A DNA stretch of 5,032 bases from a bacterium (GTDB taxonomy: Bacteria > Planctomycetota > J058 > JACQDU01). Made by a program: the position numbers and the translations under genes. Below are positions 1 to 5,032 of the stretch, piece after piece. Every line of letters begins with the position of its first letter. Positions within the stretch are counted from its first letter, which is position 1. The notes below the pieces were generated by a model, which was not told the origin of the DNA, searched no databases, and was given only the letters and a program-made list of their open reading frames with translations. Location of the stretch: positions 1-5,032 of the forward strand of contig JACQDU010000592.1 of the NCBI GenBank assembly GCA_016200955.1, written 5' to 3'.

Positions 1-1785
1 CGTCGGGATGACGACGTAGAGGTCCGGACGCCCGATCTCGGCGCCGTCGATCACGTTCCCGCCCAGCTCTCCGTCGCGGAAGACGAGCTTGTAAGGCTCG
101 TTGTTCTCGTAGTAGAGACCGAGGTTCGTGAGAGGGCGCGGCTTTCCGGGGGCGTTCCTGCTCGAGTCCCGCCAGAGCGTGCCCTCGTCCTGCCACGCCT
201 CGTTCCTCTCTCGGGTGAGGAAGACGAAGACGAGCACGAGGGGGATCGCCGCTCCGAGGACGATCGTCTTCGCGGCCTCGTCTCTCGTCGAGAGCTTCCG
301 CGCGAAGCGCTCGAGGACGACGGCGGCGAGGAAGGCCCCTCCCGCGAGCGGGAGGTAAGCCCGGTGCTCGAAGATGAAGTCCGGGAGCACGAAGAAGCTC
401 GAGGTGGGCGCGAGGATCGCGAGCCCGAAGGCCACGGCCCAGGTGAGGACGGGCGCTCGCCGGAAGCCGCGCACCGCCGCCGTCACCGCGACCGAGAGCG
501 CGAGGAGAGAGAGGAACGTCGGCCCCGAGAAGAGCGAGCTCGCCTTCGGGTAGTCGTAATCGAGGGCCTGGTGCCAAGGGAAGAAGGAGAGCCTCACGTA
601 GGTCGCGAGCACGTTCAGCTCCGTCAGGAAGTACTCGCCGCCCGTGATCGGCTGAACGTTGCTCCCCTCGTCCAGGCCTTCCTTCATGAGGAAGCGCGCG
701 TCGAGCCCGACCCTCACCGCGAGGAGCGGCAGGAGGATGCCGATCGCCGCCCACGGCGCCGCCGCAACGTGCGCCTTGAGCCTCTCGAGGAGAGACGCGA
801 GCGGTTTCTCGCCCGCGCCCTCGGGCCTCGCGAACAGGACCTCCCAGAGCACGGCCGTGTAAGGGAGCGTGCCGCCGATCTCCTTCGTCTCCATGCACAG
901 GAACGCCGCGAGGAGCGAGCCTCCGAGGAGCGACGCCTCGAGCGCGTCCGCGCGACCTCGCTGGACGAGCGCCACGAGCGCCGCCGCTCCTCCCACGACG
1001 GCGATCCCCGCGATCGCGAGGAACGGCTTGAGCAGCCCACCGACGGGCCGCCCGAAGATCACGGCCGAGAGGACCACCAGCCCGACCGCTCCCGCGAGGG
1101 GGAGCGCCGACGCCGCGAGGTCTCCGCTCGCCCGCCCCGAGAGCCGGCGCACGCGCGCGAGCGCGTAGAGCGAGAGCGCGACGAGGTAGAACGTCGCGCA
1201 CAGCGACTCGGTCCTCTGGGTGATGTAGGTCACCGCCTGCGTCTGGAGCGGGTGCACTACGAAGATGAGCCCCGCGAGCCCCGCGACGAGGCTCGGCCAC
1301 CTCGCTTGCCTCCTCCCCGTGGGCGTCGAGAGCGTCAGGAGCGTGAACGCCGACACGAGGAGCGCGTTGAGCAGGTGGATCGCGTTATTTTCGATGTGCC
1401 ATCCAAGGACGGCAGTCTTGTGCCATTTGTAGGAGATCGCGAAGCTCCAGTAGAGAACCTGGCGGTAGATGTTGTATTTATAGATGCCTACAACGGTCGG
1501 ATGCTGGACCGCCTCGTTGTGGACGATCGTCGGGAAGTCGTCGAAGTGCCACTCGCACGCGCGGTTGTTCCAGTAAGCAATGGCTCCGAGCAAGATGATA
1601 GCAAACGCCCACGCGAGCATCGGCAGCGCGATGCGCGGGGCGTGCGCGGGCCGCGACCGGATCGCGCGGAGAGCGTCTTGCACCTGCGGCACCTCCAGCT
1701 CGAGGTCGCGCGCGAGAGTCTTCGGGTTCTTCGTGTTGCCGTGACGCCTCAAGTAGGCGAGCTGGTCCTGCGTCAGCGACTCCAT
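1..1785 (-). CDS. PMT/TMTC-like integral membrane glycosyltransferase (GT-C fold), 3' end outside window
   Basis: The reading frame stays open for 595 codons from ATG at 1785 to the window edge. Family hallmarks of bacterial PMT/TMTC-like proteins are visible: an acidic first-loop motif FDDFPTIVHN (residues 81-90, D82/D83 the likely catalytic acidic pair), HPLQTQAVTYITQR (178-191), FEHRAYLPL (472-480), and the post-membrane signature around WQDEGTLWRD (531-540) that normally leads into TPR repeats. About 12-13 hydrophobic segments are visible, including roughly 50-70, 136-153, 194-212, 222-244, 251-275, 341-358, 420-438, 445-466 and 505-523. Such enzymes are thought to transfer sugar from a polyprenyl-phosphate donor outside the cytoplasmic membrane; donor and acceptor here are unknown. 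The first 45 residues look like a small cytoplasmic helix-turn-helix domain. ATG 1785 has a GGGGGA purine run 4 nt upstream. An in-frame ATG at 1827 overlaps the predicted -10 box, so 1785 is preferred. Codons for residues about 56-135 are noticeably less GC-rich than the rest. Confidence 0.85.
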   Translation of the reverse strand, partial: MESLTQDQLAYLRRHGNTKNPKTLARDLELEVPQVQDALRAIRSRPAHAPRIALPMLAWAFAIILLGAIAYWNNRACEWHFDDFPTIVHNEAVQHPTVVGIYKYNIYRQVLYWSFAISYKWHKTAVLGWHIENNAIHLLNALLVSAFTLLTLSTPTGRRQARWPSLVAGLAGLIFVVHPLQTQAVTYITQRTESLCATFYLVALSLYALARVRRLSGRASGDLAASALPLAGAVGLVVLSAVIFGRPVGGLLKPFLAIAGIAVVGGAAALVALVQRGRADALEASLLGGSLLAAFLCMETKEIGGTLPYTAVLWEVLFARPEGAGEKPLASLLERLKAHVAAAPWAAIGILLPLLAVRVGLDARFLMKEGLDEGSNVQPITGGEYFLTELNVLATYVRLSFFPWHQALDYDYPKASSLFSGPTFLSLLALSVAVTAAVRGFRRAPVLTWAVAFGLAILAPTSSFFVLPDFIFEHRAYLPLAGGAFLAAVVLERFARKLSTRDEAAKTIVLGAAIPLVLVFVFLTRERNEAWQDEGTLWRDSSRNAPGKPRPLTNLGLYYENNEPYKLVFRDGELGGNVIDGAEIGRPDLYVVIPT

Positions 1786-1825
1786 GCCATCCCCCGCTCG
1801 CCGTGCCCCCCGATCGAGGGCCGGC

Positions 1826-1853
1826 ATGATACCCGACGTACCGCGCGTCGCAA
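1826..1853 (-). promoter_or_regulatory. Sigma70-type promoter of the membrane glycosyltransferase gene
   Basis: Read on the minus strand, a -35 box TTGCGA (1853-1848, 4/6 to TTGACA) is followed after 16 bp by a -10 box TATCAT (1831-1826, 5/6 to TATAAT). Transcription would begin near 1819, giving a leader of about 34 nt before ATG 1785. AT-rich hexamers are rare in this region, which makes the pair stand out. The spacer holds an imperfect palindrome at 1834-1850 (CGACG, 7 nt, CGTCG) that could be a repressor site. Assigned by eye only. Confidence 0.5.
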
Positions 1854-1978
1854 AGGCGAGACGCCGCGCGCTGCGCGCCCCGGGAGCCGTTCTCTCATTG
1901 AGGACGGACGCTTCCGCTGGCTCGAGCGCGGGCCATGCCGGCGGCGACGCCCGGACCATCGCCCTCAGGACTGTGACA

Positions 1979-2027
1979 GGACCGCTCGCTGAGAGTTGCC
2001 AATCGTAGCCACTCCGCTCCGCGGTCC
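1979..2027. repeat. Imperfect inverted repeat able to form a long hairpin
   Basis: GGACCGC (1979-1985) pairs perfectly with GCGGTCC (2021-2027). Inside it, GAGT (1993-1996) pairs with ACTC (2011-2014), then after one mismatch GC (1998-1999) pairs with GC (2008-2009), leaving an 8-nt loop. It could be the 5' part of a longer leader RNA, an operator-like site, or chance in GC-rich DNA. There is no terminator T-run on either side. Confidence 0.35.
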
Positions 2028-2061
2028 CCCGCTCGGTAGGTTCCGCCCTCTACTCACCCAA

Positions 2062-2173
2062 AGCACCGGGAGACAAAGTTTTGAGTGCTCGCCGGGGGCT
2101 CCGTCGTCGACCTGGTCACGAACGTGCAGGTAAGACCGCCGACGAGGAGTCTCCACCAACGGGAGCCCTCGGC
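2062..2173 (+). ncRNA. Candidate structured leader RNA or small RNA upstream of the Memo-nadC-moxR cluster
   Basis: On the plus strand a first hairpin is formed by AGCAC (2062-2066) and GTGCT (2085-2089). It is followed by a 12-bp helix, GCCGGGGGCTCC (2091-2102) with GGAGCCCTCGGC (2162-2173), containing a single G-U pair. Nested inside are TCGTCG/CGACGA (2104-2109/2140-2145), ACCTG/CAGGT (2110-2114/2127-2131) and CAC/GTG (2117-2119/2124-2126) closed by a GAAC tetraloop. An intrinsic terminator follows 17 nt later in the same orientation and ends 75 nt before the Memo start codon. This arrangement suits either a cis-acting attenuator or riboswitch, or a free-standing small RNA. The strand is inferred mainly from the terminator and the downstream cluster. 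No known RNA family was recognised; 5' boundary and promoter are not visible. Confidence 0.45.
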
Positions 2174-2177
2174 AAAA

Positions 2178-2199
2178 CCCCAACCCCCCCAAAAACCCC
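2178..2199 (-). other. G-quadruplex-prone tract (C-tracts on plus strand)
   Basis: The plus strand carries three C-runs: 2178-2181 (4), 2184-2190 (7) and 2196-2199 (4), separated by AA and AAAAA. On the minus strand the 7-G run can supply two G3 tracts, giving four tracts with loops of 5, 1 and 2 nt, which satisfies the usual quadruplex pattern. The third C-run is also part of the left arm of the terminator, so the two structures compete. Confidence 0.45.
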
Positions 2200-2231
2200 G
2201 TTGAGCTCCGGATGAGCTGAACGGGGTTTTT
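2191..2231 (+). terminator. Strong Rho-independent terminator, symmetric enough to work in both directions
   Basis: AAAAACCCCGTT (2191-2202) is the exact reverse complement of AACGGGGTTTTT (2220-2231). After one G-G mismatch the stem continues with AGCT/AGCT (2204-2207/2215-2218), leaving a 7-nt loop. The plus-strand hairpin is followed by T5 and then GCTTT. No minus-strand gene lies to its right, so it most plausibly ends a plus-strand transcript starting in the intergenic region, either an attenuated leader of the Memo cluster or a small RNA. The A-run on the left would also allow termination of antisense transcripts. Confidence 0.85.
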
Positions 2232-2306
2232 GCTTTCCTTGCCGGTTCTCGGGCTCCGGTTTCCGGCGCCGAGACGTAGGGCCTCGCATACACTGGACGC
2301 CACCGC

Positions 2307-3593
2307 ATGGCCCAAGATCTTTTCGAGCGTCCGGCCATCCGGTCGGGCGTGGAGGTGCGCGAAGCCTCCCGCGAGGGAGAGCGCGTCTTCGAGCTTCGCG
2401 ACTCCTACCGCCTCTCGGACAAGAGCGTGATCCTCCCGCTGTTCCTGCTCCTCGTCGCCGAGCTCCTGGACGGGACTCGCACGGTGGCGGAGGTCGCGGC
2501 GGAGTTCACGAAGCGCCACAAGTTCCCGATCGAGGCGCAGCACGTGGAAACGCTCGTCCGCGCGCTCGACGAGTGCCTCCTCCTCAAGGGGCCGCGCTTC
2601 GACGCCGCGCTCGCGGAGTGGCGGAGCGACCCCGTCCGCCAGCCTTTCTGCGCGGGCCGCTCTTACCCGGGAGAGGCGCAGGCGCTCGCGGCCTTCCTCG
2701 ACGCGCAGTACACGAGGCAAGGAGGTCCGGGCGGGCCGCCCGAGCGCGACGGACGCGCCGCTCCCGTGAGCGCGGTCTTCTCCCCTCACATCGACTTCCA
2801 CAGAGGAGGCCACGCGTACGCGTGGGCGTGGCGCGCGGTCGCCGAGTCGTGCGAGGCCGACACGTTCGTGATCTTCGGGACGGCGCACCAGGGCACGGAC
2901 GCGGCGCGCTTCGCTCTCACGAAGAAGAACTACGCGACGCCGCTCGGGACGATCGAGACGGACCAGGAGCTCGTCTCTCGCCTCGTCTCCCATTACAAGG
3001 GAGGAGACGACCTCTTCTCGGGAGAGATGGCTCACCGGGACGAGCACTCGATCGAGTTCCAGATGGTCGAGCTCGCCCACCTCTACGGCGAGCGCTCGGA
3101 GGCGCCCAGGAAGATCCGGGCCCTCCCGGTCCTCTGCGGCTCGATCCACGACCTGGCGCTCAGGGGAGAAAGGCCGGGAGACGACGCACGCTGGCGCGAC
3201 TTCCACGACGCCCTGGCGAAGGCGCTCGCCGATATCCCGCGCGAACGCGTCTGCTTCGTCGCGGGAGTCGACCTCGCTCACGTCGGGAAGGACTTCGGCG
3301 ACCCGGGCCTCTCGAAGCGCGAGCTCGAGGCCGTGCTCGAGAAGGACAGGGCGACGCTCGCTCTCGTGGTGAACGAGAGGCACCCAGATCCTTTTCATCT
3401 GGATATCGCGAGAGATCAGGACGCTCGCCGCATCTGCGGCCACTCCGCGATCGCAGCGACGCTCGAGGCCCTCCGCCGGCAGGACGGCGACCTGAAGGGC
3501 GAGCTCCTCTGCCACGAGAAGTGGTACGACGGCTCGTCTTCCGTCACCTTCGCGAGCGCCGTCTACCGCGCGAAGGCCCGGAGCTCTCCTTGA
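2307..3593 (+). CDS. Memo-family protein (AmmeMemoRadiSam system protein B-like) with N-terminal PqqD-like domain
   Basis: This is a 428-residue soluble protein. Residues about 28-95 resemble the PqqD-like winged-helix region often found ahead of bacterial Memo domains (LDGTRTVAEVAAEF, 54-67). The Memo domain follows from about 113: AGRSYPGE (116-123), SPHIDFHRGGHAYAWAWRA (159-177), FVIFGTAHQG (187-196), EHSIEFQMVEL (246-256), AGVDLAHVG (319-327) and RRICGHSAIAATLEAL (374-389). The putative metal ligands known from Memo structures appear kept as H161, H194 and C377; H247 and H325 are also in conserved blocks. Memo is structurally related to class III extradiol dioxygenases, but its bacterial reaction is not established. 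The usual partners, AMMECR1 and a radical SAM protein, are not in this window. The start lacks a strong Shine-Dalgarno (only GGA at 2295-2297). A terminator lies 75 nt upstream, and the stop overlaps the nadC start by 4 nt. Confidence 0.88.
   Translation: MAQDLFERPAIRSGVEVREASREGERVFELRDSYRLSDKSVILPLFLLLVAELLDGTRTVAEVAAEFTKRHKFPIEAQHVETLVRALDECLLLKGPRFDAALAEWRSDPVRQPFCAGRSYPGEAQALAAFLDAQYTRQGGPGGPPERDGRAAPVSAVFSPHIDFHRGGHAYAWAWRAVAESCEADTFVIFGTAHQGTDAARFALTKKNYATPLGTIETDQELVSRLVSHYKGGDDLFSGEMAHRDEHSIEFQMVELAHLYGERSEAPRKIRALPVLCGSIHDLALRGERPGDDARWRDFHDALAKALADIPRERVCFVAGVDLAHVGKDFGDPGLSKRELEAVLEKDRATLALVVNERHPDPFHLDIARDQDARRICGHSAIAATLEALRRQDGDLKGELLCHEKWYDGSSSVTFASAVYRAKARSSP
3580..3583 (+). 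promoter_or_regulatory. Shine-Dalgarno GGAG fixing the TTG start of nadC
   Basis: GGAG lies 6 nt before TTG 3590, inside the last codons of the Memo gene. The open frame of nadC continues upstream for more than 300 codons without a stop, so this site and the family's usual length decide the start. Confidence 0.65.
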
Positions 3594-4498
3594 ACGCGTC
3601 GGACTGGGAGAAGATCGCGACGCGCCCTCTCGAGGTCGAGGCGATCGACCGGCTCGTCGCCCTCGCTCTCGAGGAAGACCTGGGAGAGCGTGGAGACGTC
3701 ACGGGTCGCATCGTTCCCTCCGAGGCGCGCGCGCGCGGGCGCCTCGTCGCCCGGCAGGAGGGCACGATCGCCGGCCTCGCCCTCGCGCGCGACGTCCTCC
3801 TGCGCGTCGAGCCGGGAGCGACGTTCGAGCCCGCCGTCCGTGACGGCGAGCGTGTCTCCACGGGAGCTCTCGTGGCGACGATCGAGGGGCCGGCGCGCGG
3901 CGTCCTCGCGGCCGAGCGCACGATGCTCAACTTCCTCCAGCGCCTCTCGGGGATCGCGACGGCGACGCGGCGCTTCGTGGACGCGATCTCCGGCACGGGA
4001 GCGCGGATCTACGACACGCGGAAGACTCCGCCCGGCTGGCGCGTGCTCTCGAAGTACGCCGTCCGGTGCGGAGGCGGCGAGAGCCACCGGATCGGCCTCC
4101 ACGACCAGGTGCTCGTGAAGGACAACCACCTCGTCGTCTTCGGGGGAGAGCCCGCGGGCATCTCTCCCGCGGTCGCGGCCTCGCGCCGGACCGCTCCTCC
4201 CGGGACGCCGGTCGAGATCGAGGTCACGACGCTCGCGGGAGCGCTCGCGGCGGCGAGCGCGGGCGCGGACATCATCCTGCTCGACAACATGAGGGAAGAC
4301 GAGATGGCCCGCGCGGTCCTCGAGGTGAGGAGAGCGAAGCCCGGGAGAGCCCCCGCGCTCGAGGCCTCCGGCGGAGTCACGCTCGAGAACGTGAGGAGGA
4401 TCGCCGAGACCGGGGTGGACCGGATCTCGGTCGGCTGGATCACTCACAGCGCTCCGGCGCTCGACCTGGCGCTCGACTTCGAGCTCGAATCCGGCTAA
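3590..4498 (+). CDS. nadC: Nicotinate-nucleotide pyrophosphorylase (quinolinate phosphoribosyltransferase)
   Basis: The product converts quinolinate and PRPP to nicotinate mononucleotide, CO2 and pyrophosphate in cytoplasmic de novo NAD synthesis. The 302-residue length is normal for the family. The N-terminal domain has ALEEDLGERGDVT (26-38). ERTMLNFLQRLSGIAT (109-124) and DTRKTPPGWR (142-151) are followed by KYAVRCGGGESHRIGLHD (155-172) and VKDNH (176-180), matching the family's core; R144, K145, H166, R167 and K177 are the expected substrate-binding residues. VEIEV (208-212), LLDN (230-233), ASGGV (259-263) and the C-terminal SVGWITHSAPALDLALDFE complete the barrel. The domain appears intact. 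TTG at 3590 overlaps the Memo stop (TTGA) and has GGAG 6 nt upstream, suggesting translational coupling. The upstream open extension is a GC-driven shadow of the Memo gene, not a fusion. The nadA and nadB genes are not in this window. Confidence 0.96.
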   Translation: MNASDWEKIATRPLEVEAIDRLVALALEEDLGERGDVTGRIVPSEARARGRLVARQEGTIAGLALARDVLLRVEPGATFEPAVRDGERVSTGALVATIEGPARGVLAAERTMLNFLQRLSGIATATRRFVDAISGTGARIYDTRKTPPGWRVLSKYAVRCGGGESHRIGLHDQVLVKDNHLVVFGGEPAGISPAVAASRRTAPPGTPVEIEVTTLAGALAAASAGADIILLDNMREDEMARAVLEVRRAKPGRAPALEASGGVTLENVRRIAETGVDRISVGWITHSAPALDLALDFELESG

Positions 4499-5032
4499 TG
4501 ATGGGGCCCGTGCCCACGAAGTTCGAGCAGATCGCCGCGCTATCCGGGAACGTGAGGCGCGTCTTCGTCGGGAAAGCCGAGGTCGTGGAGCGGGTCCTCG
4601 TCGCTCTCCTCGCGGACGGCCACATCCTGATCGAGGACGCTCCCGGCGTGGGGAAGACGACGCTCGCGAAGGCGCTCGCGCGCTCGATCGAGTGCACGTT
4701 CAAGCGGATCCAGTTCACGCCGGACCTCCTCCCGTCGGACATCCTGGGAGTCTCGATCTACGAGCAGGAGAGGCGCGAGTTCGTCTTCAAGCCCGGGCCG
4801 ATCTTCGCGAACGTCGTCCTGGCCGACGAGATCAACCGCACGAATCCTCGCACGCAGTCGTCTCTCCTCGAGGCCATGAGCGAGGCGCACGTCTCGGTGG
4901 ACGGCGCGACGCGCGAGCTCCCGCGGCCGTTCATCGTCCTGGCGACGCAGAACCCCTTCGAGTTCGAGGGGACGTATCCTCTCCCAGAGTCGCAGCTCGA
5001 CCGCTTCCTCCTCAAGACTCGCGTCGGCTATC
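4498..5032 (+). CDS. MoxR-family AAA+ ATPase, 3' end outside window
   Basis: The first 178 residues are present. Walker A is DAPGVGKT (47-54), Walker B is VVLADEINR (106-114, D110/E111), sensor 1 is FIVLATQNP (145-153), and the MoxR-typical GTYPLPESQLDRF (158-170) follows. The TPDLLPSDILG segment (74-84) is also characteristic. MoxR ATPases are cytoplasmic and chaperone-like, often encoded beside DUF58 and VWA/Bat proteins that they help mature; those genes would be downstream of the window. ATG 4498 overlaps the last base of the nadC TAA (TAATG) and is immediately followed by a second in-frame ATG at 4501. Neither has a clear Shine-Dalgarno, so coupling to nadC translation is likely and the exact start is uncertain by one codon. 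The C-terminal lid is not seen. Confidence 0.93.
   Translation, partial: MMGPVPTKFEQIAALSGNVRRVFVGKAEVVERVLVALLADGHILIEDAPGVGKTTLAKALARSIECTFKRIQFTPDLLPSDILGVSIYEQERREFVFKPGPIFANVVLADEINRTNPRTQSSLLEAMSEAHVSVDGATRELPRPFIVLATQNPFEFEGTYPLPESQLDRFLLKTRVGY

Larger units (their letters stand above)
1786..2306. other. Divergent intergenic region without protein-coding genes
   Basis: This 521-bp stretch separates the minus-strand glycosyltransferase from the plus-strand Memo-nadC-moxR cluster. Contents in order are the glycosyltransferase promoter (1826-1853), a GCGCGC-T-GCGCGC palindrome (1866-1878), a hairpin-forming inverted repeat (1979-2027), a folded RNA candidate (2062-2173), a C-tract block (2178-2199) and an intrinsic terminator (2191-2231). 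Nothing persuasive was seen in 1879-1978. The long open frames crossing the region have no recognisable domain and look like by-products of high GC. No tRNA, tmRNA, RNase P, SRP or 6S RNA signature was recognised. No clear plus-strand promoter could be placed; CATACA at 2287-2292 is the only -10-like string near the Memo gene, and it lacks a -35 partner. Confidence 0.6.

Noticed and set aside
364..1992. Plus-strand open frame of 542 codons
   Set aside because: Arg/Glu-rich shadow opposite the glycosyltransferase; the minus-strand frame has clear family motifs and membrane helices.
1986..2000. CTGAGAG string resembling a TPP riboswitch (THI box)
   Set aside because: The other conserved THI-box blocks are absent around it.
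2091..2173. Similarity of GGGGGCTC start and hairpin shape to bacterial SRP 4.5S RNA
   Set aside because: The conserved GGAA tetraloop and AGCAG asymmetric-loop sequence needed for Ffh binding are missing.
2287..2292. CATACA as a -10 box for the Memo gene
   Set aside because: There is no acceptable -35 box 16-18 bp upstream, and the transcript would be almost leaderless; too weak to annotate.
3384..3402. Inverted repeat CCAGAT-7 nt-ATCTGG inside the Memo gene
   Set aside because: It has only a 6-bp stem with no T-run after it, lies within conserved coding sequence, and is probably chance.
1965..3515. Minus-strand open frame of 516 codons
   Set aside because: Antisense shadow of the Memo gene caused by high GC; Arg/Glu/Val-rich, with no recognisable domain, and it crosses the terminator.
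2573..3589. In-frame upstream extension of nadC that would suggest a 641-residue fusion
   Set aside because: The translation is Arg/Gly/Pro-rich low-complexity sequence out of frame with the Memo gene; the GGAG-TTG at 3580-3592 gives a nadC of normal length.
3563..4447. Minus-strand open frame opposite nadC
   Set aside because: Shadow of nadC with biased composition and no motif.

Overview
The window is uniformly GC-rich, with strong G/C preference at third codon positions. The gene content is a membrane GT-C glycosyltransferase of the bacterial PMT/TMTC type, a Memo-family protein with a PqqD-like N-terminal domain, quinolinate phosphoribosyltransferase and a MoxR ATPase. It would fit an Acidobacteriota- or Myxococcota-like Gram-negative bacterium. 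That placement is inference; no rRNA or other marker gene is present.

Layout: positions 1-1785 (minus strand) hold the first 595 codons of a large integral membrane glycosyltransferase whose 3' end lies outside the window. A good sigma70-type promoter for it sits at 1826-1853. Positions 1786-2306 form a protein-free divergent intergenic region. In addition to that promoter, it holds inverted repeats, a multi-helix RNA candidate (2062-2173), a C-tract block that is G-quadruplex-prone on the minus strand (2178-2199) and a strong intrinsic terminator (2191-2231).

Positions 2307-5032 (plus strand) are a tightly packed, translationally coupled cluster. The Memo-family protein (2307-3593) overlaps nadC (3590-4498, TTG start) by 4 nt, and nadC overlaps a MoxR AAA+ ATPase (4498 to the window end, partial) by 1 nt. 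nadC catalyses the step of de novo NAD synthesis that forms nicotinate mononucleotide. The Memo protein probably binds a metal, but its role is unknown. MoxR proteins are usually chaperone-like ATPases acting with VWA-domain partners, which would lie beyond the window. The three do not form an obvious single pathway.

The most interesting part is the leader upstream of the Memo-nadC-moxR cluster. A folded RNA candidate is followed by a Rho-independent terminator ending 75 nt before the Memo start codon. A 7-nt segment at the base of the folded element (CAACGGG, 2157-2163) is complementary to the left terminator arm. This is the layout expected of an attenuator or riboswitch, although an independent small RNA is also possible. 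I could not match it to a known riboswitch class.
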